Below are positions 17,225-25,551 of a stretch of 38,038 nt of DNA, piece after piece. Each line of letters starts with the position of its first letter. Within the stretch, counting starts at the first letter, position 1. Source of the stretch: Lachnospiraceae bacterium UBA4364 (GTDB lineage: Bacteria; Bacillota; Clostridia; Lachnospirales; Lachnospiraceae); contig DGSK01000013.1 of assembly GCA_002393955.1 (NCBI GenBank), forward strand, positions 1 to 38,038. The letters run 5' to 3'. The notes beneath the pieces are model-generated. The model was not told the DNA's origin. It saw nothing but the letters and a program-made list of their open reading frames with translations, and did no database searches. A program made the translations under genes and the position numbers.

Positions 17225-18204
17225 ATGAACCGTTAGTGAGCATCGTCATACCGGTCTATAATGCGGAGGATTATCTCGAGGGATCAATAAGGTCCATGCT
17301 CTTGCAGTCGTACGAAAATCTGGAGATAGTATGTGTTGACGACGGCTCTGCGGATAACAGTTCTGTGATACTGCAGAGCTTAAGGAAGGAAGATCTGCGG
17401 ATAAGCGTTTTACATCAGGAAAACCGGGGAGCCGGAGTGGCCAGGAACCTGGGGATGAAAGCAGCAAAGGGTGAGTATATTCTTTTTTTTGACGCAGATG
17501 ATGTTTTAAAAAGAAATGCAGTGAAGACGGCAGTAAGGGGAGCTGTAAAGCATGATGCCGATATTGTACTGTATGGGTATTACAAGTTTACAGGATGCAG
17601 GAAGATACATGTTGATTTTTCCGCTAAGAAACTTAAGGTACCGATGAATCGGCCGGCAGCACCGGCTGACATATCAGACAGATTGTTTCAGTGTGATCAC
17701 GGCATGCCTTGGAATAAGCTGTATAAGACAGAATTCCTGCGCAGTACGAAGGTGGAATTTCAGGAATTGAGGAATACTAATGACGAGTTTTTCTCACGGC
17801 TTACTACAGTACAGGCTGAACGCATAGTTTTTCTCGATAAGATACTGGCAGGGTACCGGGTAGGAAATAAGGAAAGTCTCCATGGAAATTCCGGTGAGAA
17901 TATCCTTGACTGTACATATGCTCTTAAGGCTATTCATGATGAGCTGAAAAAAAGAGGGTATTATGAGATATATGAGGAGACTTATAAGAAGCTGGCAGGA
18001 TATATTATCATGCTGAAGCTTATTGCGATTGATGATCGTGAACTATTCAGCTTTTTTGCAAAGGAAGTGTATAACAACGTAATAGAAAGCTGCGAGATGG
18101 ATGAGGAATTTCTTGAGAAACAATACAGAGCGGCATTTTGTTCATTGAAACTGGGGGATGTTGCGAAGGCTTGGGAGGAAATTTGCCATTTGAAACAGTT
18201 GTAG
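17209..18204 (+). CDS. family 2 glycosyltransferase
   Basis: A 331-residue enzyme similar to its left neighbour: SIVIPVYNAEDYLEGS, VCVDDGSADNSS, QENRGAGVARN and FFDADD, then MPWNKLYK. I chose ATG 17209, which places the family opening within 15 residues of the start. The frame extends further upstream, but only through the end of the previous gene. The ribosome site is weak (GAAGG), as expected for coupled translation. The two enzymes share order and motifs and may have arisen by duplication, then diverged to add different residues of one repeat unit or chain. Confidence 0.88.
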   Translation: MFGTIDEPLVSIVIPVYNAEDYLEGSIRSMLLQSYENLEIVCVDDGSADNSSVILQSLRKEDLRISVLHQENRGAGVARNLGMKAAKGEYILFFDADDVLKRNAVKTAVRGAVKHDADIVLYGYYKFTGCRKIHVDFSAKKLKVPMNRPAAPADISDRLFQCDHGMPWNKLYKTEFLRSTKVEFQELRNTNDEFFSRLTTVQAERIVFLDKILAGYRVGNKESLHGNSGENILDCTYALKAIHDELKKRGYYEIYEETYKKLAGYIIMLKLIAIDDRELFSFFAKEVYNNVIESCEMDEEFLEKQYRAAFCSLKLGDVAKAWEEICHLKQL

Positions 18205-18232
18205 CCGGATAATGGCAGTAACCGTGGGATAA

Positions 18233-19084
18233 ATGCAATTCAAAGACTCTAAATGGGATACAGTGATCGAGGCAAAACAGAATCCGCTGTCTCTTGATCT
18301 GAAGCAGATAATTGAGTACAGGGATCTGGTTATTCTTTTTGTGCGAAGAGATATTGCCACTACATATAAGCAGACCATACTGGGTCCTTTGTGGTATCTC
18401 TTCCAGCCTGTCTTTACGACTGTCATGTTCATGATAGTATTCGGCCATGTGGCGAGAATAGGGACCGATGATATACCACCGGTGCTTTTTTATTCTATCG
18501 GTGTAATACTCTGGTCTTTTTTCAGCAGTCTGCTGATGTGTCAGGCAAATGTTTTTTCTTCCAACAAAGATATTTTCGGCAAGGTGTATTTTCCGAGGCT
18601 TACAGCGCCGATATCGATCATTTTCAGCGAACTGATAAAATTCCTATTACAGTTTGGAATATTTGTACTGATCTTTATCGTGTATCTGTTCAATGGATAT
18701 GCGGAATTTCTTTCACCCGGGCTTCTGCTGATTCCTTTTGTATTATTATGGCTTATATTTATGGCGACAGGGATAGGGCTTATGGTGTCCTCGGTCACTA
18801 CGAAATACAGGGATCTGGCTAAGGCGTTGGAGTTTTTTATATCAATGTTCATGTATGCGGCACCGGTGGTATATCCGCTCTCTGAAGTGTCGGAAAGATT
18901 TCGGATATTCTTTGTGCTCAATCCCGTTACAGCGGTTCTGGAGTGCTTCAGAAGCCTGTGTTTCGGTACCGGCGGTGTATCTTTGCACATGGTTCTGTAC
19001 AGCATAGGCTGCACTCTGATATTTGTTTTACTGGGGGTTTTTTTGTTCAATAAAAATGAGAAAGTTTTCGTGGATGTGATATAG
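18233..19084 (+). CDS. wzm: ABC-2 type polysaccharide export permease (Wzm/TagG-like)
   Basis: A 283-residue integral membrane protein with about six helices. The N-terminal cytoplasmic amphipathic segment (RDLVILFVRRDIATTYKQT) and the following LGPLWYLFQPV are typical of ABC-2 permeases for O-antigen, teichoic acid and capsule. A later NKDIFGKVYFPR and the terminal NPVTAVLE-CFR are also family features. The ATPase follows 16 bases downstream. Together they should move a lipid-linked glycan, built by the three GT2 enzymes upstream, across the cytoplasmic membrane. The start ATG 18233 has only a weak ribosome site. Confidence 0.9.
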   Translation: MQFKDSKWDTVIEAKQNPLSLDLKQIIEYRDLVILFVRRDIATTYKQTILGPLWYLFQPVFTTVMFMIVFGHVARIGTDDIPPVLFYSIGVILWSFFSSLLMCQANVFSSNKDIFGKVYFPRLTAPISIIFSELIKFLLQFGIFVLIFIVYLFNGYAEFLSPGLLLIPFVLLWLIFMATGIGLMVSSVTTKYRDLAKALEFFISMFMYAAPVVYPLSEVSERFRIFFVLNPVTAVLECFRSLCFGTGGVSLHMVLYSIGCTLIFVLLGVFLFNKNEKVFVDVI

Positions 19085-19100
19085 GTGTATGTAAATACTT

Positions 19101-20381
19101 ATGGAAGATATTGTTATTAAGGCTGAAAATATAGGGAAGTATTACAGGCTGGGCCAGATCAATACCGGAATGTTTTATCTTGATGCTAAATCCTGGATTT
19201 CCCGGAAGCTGGGCATAGAGGATAAGACTTTAAAGATCGGTGAGAGCGCAGGGGACAGGAATGGATTCTGGGCTTTGGATGACATAAACTTTGAGATAGA
19301 GCAGGGAGACCGGGTGGGCATCATAGGTAAAAACGGTGCAGGCAAATCTACACTGTTAAAGGTGATCAGCCGGGTTACGGCTCCGACAAAAGGCCGGATC
19401 GGCATAAGGGGAAATGTAGCCAGTCTTCTTGAAGTGGGAACCGGTTTCCACCATGATATGACAGGCAGGGAGAACATATATTTAAACGGCGCGATCCTTG
19501 GAATGAAGCGGGCAGAGATCAATGAGAAGATAGACGATATTATCGAATTCAGTGAGATCAATGAGCACATAGATACTCCCGTAAAAAGATATTCCAGCGG
19601 TATGTATGTTCGTCTTGCTTTTGCTGTGGCTGCAAGCCTCGACAGCGATATACTGATCGCAGACGAGGTGCTTGCTGTGGGTGATGCGGAATTTCAGAAA
19701 AGGGCGCTTGGAAGGATGAATGAACTGAGCAGCAGGCAGGGGCGTACAGTGCTTTTTGTCAGTCATCGGATGAATGCTGTGAAATCTTTGTGCAGGACCG
19801 GAATGTTACTGGATAAGGGAAAAATCGTGCTCCGGGATGAAATTGATAAGTGTATTACCGGTTACCAGAGTCATCTGTATGAAAAAAAATCATTTGAAGA
19901 TCTTTCGCATTATGATAATGAATTTTTCGAACTGCTGGAATTTAAGCTTGTGGATCAGGACGGACATGACCTGGCTATGCCGGTGGAAAATCATGATAAA
20001 GCTTTCGTGCGTATCGAACTGAATATGAAAAAAATACATCACGCATTTACAACCGGATATGCAATCTACAATTCGGAAGGTATCCTTATGTACTGGTCAT
20101 ATTCTGTGGATGATTATGATGAGAACAATAATGTGAAAATGGGCCGGAACGTATTGACCGGTGAGATTCCGAACCATTTTCTTAATGAAGGAGAGTATTA
20201 TATTTATTTTTCCGCAAGTCTGCATTATATACAGTGGCTTGTCAATCCGGAAGTTGATTCACCCTGCCTGAAACTGTATGTACAGGGGGGGCTCAGTGAG
20301 TCACCGTTCTGGACAATGAAAAGACCGGGTGTGTGTGCCCCGGTACTTAAATGGACAGTGAACAACAGTGGGCTTATATGA
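19101..20381 (+). CDS. wzt: ABC exporter ATPase with C-terminal glycan-binding-type domain (Wzt-like)
   Basis: A 426-residue protein. The ATPase half holds Walker A GKNGAGKST (K82), the signature YSSGMYVRLAFA, Walker B with ADEVLAVGD, and a switch His in VSHR. Residues about 265-415 form an extra beta-rich domain like the C-terminal domain of Wzt, which in Gram-negative O-antigen exporters recognises the finished chain end. Such a domain usually goes with a chain-terminating modification, so one of the neighbouring enzymes may cap the glycan. The gene ends in an ATGA overlap with the next gene. Confidence 0.9.
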   Translation: MEDIVIKAENIGKYYRLGQINTGMFYLDAKSWISRKLGIEDKTLKIGESAGDRNGFWALDDINFEIEQGDRVGIIGKNGAGKSTLLKVISRVTAPTKGRIGIRGNVASLLEVGTGFHHDMTGRENIYLNGAILGMKRAEINEKIDDIIEFSEINEHIDTPVKRYSSGMYVRLAFAVAASLDSDILIADEVLAVGDAEFQKRALGRMNELSSRQGRTVLFVSHRMNAVKSLCRTGMLLDKGKIVLRDEIDKCITGYQSHLYEKKSFEDLSHYDNEFFELLEFKLVDQDGHDLAMPVENHDKAFVRIELNMKKIHHAFTTGYAIYNSEGILMYWSYSVDDYDENNNVKMGRNVLTGEIPNHFLNEGEYYIYFSASLHYIQWLVNPEVDSPCLKLYVQGGLSESPFWTMKRPGVCAPVLKWTVNNSGLI

Positions 20382-21439
20382 CTATGATCGACAGGAAAAA
20401 GTGGGGTTTTTCGGGAATAAGTGTGTTTCTCCGTAAACTAAAGCATGTGCTAAAGGGAGATAATGTATCCGTAAAAAAAATACCGGGGATCAGCGGTGAT
20501 TACGATTACCTGGAAATTTGTCATAACGGATCTGTTGATTATGGGAAGATAATTTACGTGATCAAAGAAAACTGTGATCATGACGGGTTCTGTGCCACGT
20601 TAAGATTCATATTGTGTTATCTGATCTTTGCAGAGCAGCACGGTCTGGTGCCGAAGATAGTGCTGTCAGAGGACTTTGTTTATTATGACGAAGAAAAGAG
20701 CAAAGATATCAGTAATCCGTGGGAATACTATTTCCTTCAGGCGGAGGATTCATATGATGAGACTAATGCAAAAAATGTCTGCTATGGAAATTATTATCAG
20801 ATGCAGATGATCAGGGAGCGCTATGATATGAGCGCATATAAGGTCGAGAATTATTATAACGGAGAAATCCTGGGTATCTGTTCGCCGCTTGTAAAGAAGT
20901 ACTTTGTACTCAGGCCGGAGATCATTTCAGACGCAGAAGAGCTGCTTAGGAAAGCAAGAGAAAAAGGAGGAAAGATCCTCGGTATTCATTTCAGGGGAAC
21001 GGATTATAAATACGGGTACAACGGCCATCCCGTATATATTGACGAAGCGCAGATGATAGCTGAAATAAAAATGGCAATTGAGAGCGAGGAATTTTCTGCG
21101 CTGTTTCTTGCAACGGATGATGCTTCTATATGTGATAAGATCGAGTCCTGTTTTAGTGAAAAGGAAGTGCTGTTGTTCAGGGATGTTTATCGAAGCGTCG
21201 GAGACAGATCTGTGGCATTTTGTGAAAGTGAAAGAAAGTATCATCATTATCTCCTGGGCTATGAGATTGCAAGGGATATGTATACACTGAGTCTCTGTGA
21301 CGGACTGCTTGCAGGCAAGTCGTCGGTAGGCTTTATCAGTAATCTCTATAAACACAGCAGAAATGAAGAATATGAATTTATGCATATCATCGATAACGGT
21401 AATCAGGTAAGTGATAGGCAGTTTTTGGCCAAACCTTAA
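20378..21439 (+). CDS. fucosyltransferase-like (GT-B, O-FucT/NodZ/FUT8 type) protein
   Basis: A 353-residue protein. The start is placed at ATG 20378, overlapping the Wzt stop by four bases; an in-frame ATG at 20351 would give a 31-base overlap. The region GIHFRGTDY, with R206, matches the donor-phosphate-binding HxRxxD pattern of NodZ/FUT8 and O-fucosyltransferases. LFLATDD and the later CDGLLAGKSSVGF match the next two conserved segments of that superfamily. The N-terminal half is divergent. It may add a deoxyhexose or other residue to the exported glycan. The superfamily call is reasonable, the donor is a guess. Confidence 0.6.
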   Translation: MTMIDRKKWGFSGISVFLRKLKHVLKGDNVSVKKIPGISGDYDYLEICHNGSVDYGKIIYVIKENCDHDGFCATLRFILCYLIFAEQHGLVPKIVLSEDFVYYDEEKSKDISNPWEYYFLQAEDSYDETNAKNVCYGNYYQMQMIRERYDMSAYKVENYYNGEILGICSPLVKKYFVLRPEIISDAEELLRKAREKGGKILGIHFRGTDYKYGYNGHPVYIDEAQMIAEIKMAIESEEFSALFLATDDASICDKIESCFSEKEVLLFRDVYRSVGDRSVAFCESERKYHHYLLGYEIARDMYTLSLCDGLLAGKSSVGFISNLYKHSRNEEYEFMHIIDNGNQVSDRQFLAKP

Positions 21440-21456
21440 AGATAACGGAAACGGAA

Positions 21457-23181
21457 TTGAAAAGGAACGTAAATTTCGAAAAAAGAATAAGGAATGCAAA
21501 GAGTATCGCAGTCGTCGGCATCGGAGAAAACTCCGGAAAGCTTGTCAGTGATTTCCTATATATTTTCGGGAATATTCTTTGTATCGGTGACAGCATAGAA
21601 TTGCATGATGGGCTTGGCCTGCCTGACAGTAAGCATGATTATTATATCTGTTGTGCATATGATCGTGCGCAGGCAGCAGATAAAATAGAGACGGCAGGAC
21701 TTAAGTATGGTGATGATTATCTTATGGCTGAGGACTGTTTCTTTCTTCTGGACGATCTTAAGGGAAGCCGGATCGCATTTATGGCTTATCCCGGGGATGC
21801 TAAGGGGTGGATTAAAGTCTTAATATTCGGCTATGCGGCTAAGCATGGCAGGGTGACTCCACGTGACAGATATAAGGATATTTTAAGCGGACATTATTCC
21901 AATAATAATGGAAACAGATATGGAAGACATTTACAGCAAAACAATAAGGTCTTCGGAAGAAAACTGATATATGCATCGTATCTGCTTCTGGGATGCATAG
22001 AGAGTATTCAGCAGTTGTTTGCGGGAAAAAGGCTGAATGAAAAGTATGATCATATCTGCTTTGATTCAGCTGCGGATGCGATAAGATATAAAAAGGATTA
22101 TCCTTATGCATCCGGTAAAGTGATAACCGTAGAAACGCTCCGGGCGCATACGATGGCTTCGCTCTATATGAAGGCCGTTTATTTCGACAGGAGGCAGAAC
22201 GGCTGTGGATGCGGTACGCCATTAAATACTCTCTGGATAGGAGAACATGGAACAACCAGGCTGTGCGGCTGCCCGGACTATCTTGATATAAGCTGCGGCA
22301 ATCTGGGCGTGACGGAATGTGAACAGATATGGGATTCCCCGCTTGCACGCATAATGCGGCTTTCAGTCGTAAACAATACATATACATTCTGTTCAAGGGA
22401 ACTCTGCAGGAAGTTCAATGCCAATAAAGACGGAGAGGCTTTGCTTGAGCGTAAAGCTGATGAACCGGTGAATAGTTTCCCGGATATAATCAAAGTCGCC
22501 AATGATTATGTATGTAATCTGCATTGTCCGTCATGCCGTAAAAGGATTCTGACTAAAAACGATAATAATGCGGAAACTGAAATATCAGCATGTACGCAGG
22601 CACTGCTGGAATCAGGCTGGCTTGATAAGGCGGATAAACTGGTAGTAGGGGCAAGCGGAGAAACATTTCTTTCAAAGAATTACAGAAGGCTTCTGTATGA
22701 CGGAATAGTTAAAAGAAACAGCATTTATATCATGACTAACGGCACTCTTTTCACGCCGGCCGAGTGGAAGAAACTGGAAGGCAGGTACGAACATATAGGA
22801 TTCTCGGTTTCGGTAGATGCAGCAACGAAGGAAACTTATTCAAAAGTAAGGTGTGGCGGCAATTTTGACCGTCTGATGGAGAATATGGAATTTCTGTCCG
22901 GACTCCGAAGAGAGAACAAAGTGGATGATGTAACGGTAAATATGGTGGTTCAAAGGGATAATTATAAAGAAATCCCTGATTTTATCAGATGGGCTAAGCG
23001 CTTAGGCTTTGACTGCGTGTATCTTTCACACATCTGGAACTGGGGAACATTTACGGACGAGGAATTTGAAAATAATATATCCATGTTTGACAAGACGGGG
23101 AAGATGAAAACGGAACTGGCGGCGGTTCTTGAGGATCCGGTTTGCAAAGATCCGATAGTCGATATGAGATGGGGGGACTAA
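21457..23181 (+). CDS. radical SAM protein with N-terminal SPASM-like cysteine region
   Basis: A 574-residue protein. The likely start is TTG 21457; no ATG occurs in frame until beyond residue 80, and the ribosome site is poor. Residues 15-95 look like a Rossmann-type segment (SIAVVGIGENSGK). Residues 249-325 hold many cysteines (C250, C252, C270, C272, C280) with a GNL...IW pattern as in SPASM auxiliary-cluster domains. The radical SAM core follows with C353-x3-C357-x2-C360, then a VVGASGE segment and TNGT. The gene ends soon after the core. SPASM normally follows the core, so this order is reversed. Its place after the glycan exporter suggests modification of a sugar, lipid or peptide attached to the surface glycan, but the substrate is unknown. 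Confidence 0.8.
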   Translation: MKRNVNFEKRIRNAKSIAVVGIGENSGKLVSDFLYIFGNILCIGDSIELHDGLGLPDSKHDYYICCAYDRAQAADKIETAGLKYGDDYLMAEDCFFLLDDLKGSRIAFMAYPGDAKGWIKVLIFGYAAKHGRVTPRDRYKDILSGHYSNNNGNRYGRHLQQNNKVFGRKLIYASYLLLGCIESIQQLFAGKRLNEKYDHICFDSAADAIRYKKDYPYASGKVITVETLRAHTMASLYMKAVYFDRRQNGCGCGTPLNTLWIGEHGTTRLCGCPDYLDISCGNLGVTECEQIWDSPLARIMRLSVVNNTYTFCSRELCRKFNANKDGEALLERKADEPVNSFPDIIKVANDYVCNLHCPSCRKRILTKNDNNAETEISACTQALLESGWLDKADKLVVGASGETFLSKNYRRLLYDGIVKRNSIYIMTNGTLFTPAEWKKLEGRYEHIGFSVSVDAATKETYSKVRCGGNFDRLMENMEFLSGLRRENKVDDVTVNMVVQRDNYKEIPDFIRWAKRLGFDCVYLSHIWNWGTFTDEEFENNISMFDKTGKMKTELAAVLEDPVCKDPIVDMRWGD

Positions 23182-23383
23182 ACTGTCACCGTATGTTGGA
23201 TATGCGTCCCGTCACGGGGTTAGGATGAAGTATTGGAACATGATTCCGTATTAGAATATCGCAGGTCACAGGTGGAGTATGGGGACGAAATATGTTAAAA
23301 TGATCATTGATCCAATGGGATTCTGATACGGATATAAATGACCGCACAAAGGGGAAACTGGAGGGGGGGCTTTAAGTAACAGG

Positions 23384-23506
23384 GTGATCGCCATTCTGCT
23401 GATCATGTTTTCCATAAGTATTATCATCATGTATTGCCGTATGCTCCATAATGAGATACCTAGTAATATCAATAAGAGCGAACCTGCAGAAAGGAAACGA
23501 GAATGA
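23384..23506 (+). CDS. possible 40-residue single-helix membrane peptide
   Basis: A GTG-started frame with a hydrophobic N-terminus of about 17 residues (Ile/Leu/Met-rich) and a polar, charged tail. Its stop overlaps the ATG of the next kinase (ATGA), which is typical of real coupled genes in this window. The nearest ribosome-like sequence, a GGAGGGGGG run at 23360-23368, is 15 bases away, rather far. It could be a small sensor-kinase accessory peptide or a chance frame. Confidence 0.4.
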   Translation: MIAILLIMFSISIIIMYCRMLHNEIPSNINKSEPAERKRE

Positions 23507-25551
23507 ATCAAAGCAGTAATGAAAAATTCATAACTTTTGTCCTGACGCTGGCTTCTGCCGGAATGATCATAGAGAATATAGTGATGGGATGGGAATTCTG
23601 GATGGTTCCCGTTGTTTTTGCAGGGGTTGTATTGATCTGGGGCATCAGCCTGACTGACCGTCTCGATGAATTTGTCCGCAGCGTAGTATTTTTTGGAATC
23701 GGTGCACTGCTTTTCTTTTATCACGGTATACACAAGACGAGTCTTTTCGATGTGGCTTTGGTGACTACGCTTATTCTGGCAACGTTTTCACTGTTAAATA
23801 AAATGTACATGATGAATATCCTGCTTCTTGAGTTTTTTTCAATATTATTTATTCATGTCATAAATCTTCCCGGAGGAGATCCGATACAGTACGACAGTCT
23901 TACTGTCTTAAGACTTCTGCTTCATATCATAATAGTCCTTTTGGTGTACTATTATTGCGCAAAATCCATAGACGACAGGCTGGAAGAAGCTAAGGAAAAG
24001 AAGATAAAGAATGAACGAATAGAAGCGAATGATGCAAGCATGGAAGATTTCCTGTCGAATATATCCCATGAACTCAGGACACCGGTCAATGTAGTAAACG
24101 GCATGTCAGATCTTCTTATAAAAAAGGGTGTGGGACACGAAGCAGATGCCATCAAAAATGCCGGTGTAAGGCTTGCGTACCAGATAGAGGATATACAGGA
24201 TTATACCGAATGCAGGAGAAATAAGGTTTTTCTCGAAGAAGATAATTACATGAGTATCTCACTCATAAATGACGTTGTGACTGCTTTCCGCGTGAATGAC
24301 AGTAAAGGCAATCTGGAACTTGTAGTCGATCTGGATCCGAAGGTTCCTACTATGATGCGCGGTGATATCAAAAAGCTGCATAAGATATTCCGTCATCTTC
24401 TGGAAAATGCAATAAAATTCACGAAGAACGGCGGTATCTGCGTAAAGATGCATGCGGAGGATATGGATTATGGCGTGAATCTTATCATAGAGATGATGGA
24501 CACCGGTATCGGAATGGATAAGAATGCAGTTTCAGCCATTTCCGAGGGTATGTATCAGGCAAATAAGAAGAGAAACCGCAGTTCAGGCGGAATAGGCCTC
24601 GGTCTTTTCATTGTATATGGTTTTGCACATAAGATGGGCGGGTTTGTAAAGATCGAAGGTGAGAAAAACAGGGGGACGATAATCCGTGTAACCATTCCCC
24701 AAAAGGTCGTGGATGGCAAACCCTGTCTGATGCTTAAGGAACGTTTCAAAGGTGCGGTGTTATTTCATGTAAAACCTGATAAATATAAGGTTCCGCAGGT
24801 CAGGGACTTTTATCGCAGTATGGCGGCTAATCTTGCGGCAGGTGTCGGCGTCCCTCTTTATGCTGCCGAAACAGTTTACGAAGTAGAAAGACTTAAGGAT
24901 AAACTGAATGCTTCATTTGTGTTTATGGGGCAGGAAGAATATGAAGAAAACCGGGGCTATTTCGATATGCTGTCGAAGGAGGATATCATAGTTGCGGTAT
25001 CAGCTGACCAGGGATTAAAGGTATCAAAGGACAGCAGGGTAGTGCTTATGCCTAAGCCGCTGTATGCATATCCTATTCTTAAGGTTCTGAATGAAGAAAT
25101 CGATGCAAAGAATATGGAAAACGAAGACCTGGGAGAAAGACCGGTATTTGAAGGTGTAAGGGCTTTGGTTGTGGATGATGAGCCAATGAACCTTGTAGTG
25201 GCTACGTCTCTTTTCCGGGATTACAAAATGATAATCGAGACCGCAGGAAGCGGAAAAGAAGCAATACATAAATTCCACAATAATGAATATGATCTGATAT
25301 TCATGGACCATATGATGCCTGAGATGGATGGTGTGGAAGCGATGAAACAGATCAAATCCATGGCCGAAGACCTTAAGCGTGATATAGCGGTTATAGCGCT
25401 TACTGCAAACGCCGTATCCGGTGCCCGCGAGATGTTTATAAGGGAAGGGTTTGACGGCTTTATCGCGAAGCCCATCAACACATCGGATTTTGAAAGGGTT
25501 GTGCAGAGAGTATTGCACGGAGTAAAGACAGGCAAGGGAGGTGAGGTATAA
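23503..25551 (+). CDS. hybrid sensor histidine kinase
   Basis: A 682-residue membrane protein. Residues 1-150 contain about six hydrophobic helices, then a short coiled segment. HisKA has SHELRTPVN with H189. The HATPase has LLENAIKFT, DTGIGMD and GGIGLGLFIV. After it lies a region of about 130 residues (400-530) that resembles a receiver without phosphorylation residues. The true receiver follows, with acidic VVDDEPMN, phospho-acceptor D602 in FMDHMMPEMDG and Lys in IAKPIN. The stop overlaps the next kinase start (TAATG). It probably works in the same phosphorelay as the neighbouring kinase and the receiver-only protein at 31904-32668. No DNA-binding output is encoded in this operon. Confidence 0.9.
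   Translation: MNQSSNEKFITFVLTLASAGMIIENIVMGWEFWMVPVVFAGVVLIWGISLTDRLDEFVRSVVFFGIGALLFFYHGIHKTSLFDVALVTTLILATFSLLNKMYMMNILLLEFFSILFIHVINLPGGDPIQYDSLTVLRLLLHIIIVLLVYYYCAKSIDDRLEEAKEKKIKNERIEANDASMEDFLSNISHELRTPVNVVNGMSDLLIKKGVGHEADAIKNAGVRLAYQIEDIQDYTECRRNKVFLEEDNYMSISLINDVVTAFRVNDSKGNLELVVDLDPKVPTMMRGDIKKLHKIFRHLLENAIKFTKNGGICVKMHAEDMDYGVNLIIEMMDTGIGMDKNAVSAISEGMYQANKKRNRSSGGIGLGLFIVYGFAHKMGGFVKIEGEKNRGTIIRVTIPQKVVDGKPCLMLKERFKGAVLFHVKPDKYKVPQVRDFYRSMAANLAAGVGVPLYAAETVYEVERLKDKLNASFVFMGQEEYEENRGYFDMLSKEDIIVAVSADQGLKVSKDSRVVLMPKPLYAYPILKVLNEEIDAKNMENEDLGERPVFEGVRALVVDDEPMNLVVATSLFRDYKMIIETAGSGKEAIHKFHNNEYDLIFMDHMMPEMDGVEAMKQIKSMAEDLKRDIAVIALTANAVSGAREMFIREGFDGFIAKPINTSDFERVVQRVLHGVKTGKGGEV

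Noticed and set aside
20284..20291. G run near the 3' end of the Wzt gene as a contingency locus
   Set aside because: Only seven G, in coding sequence near the stop, with the frame intact; shorter than tracts that usually slip at useful rates.
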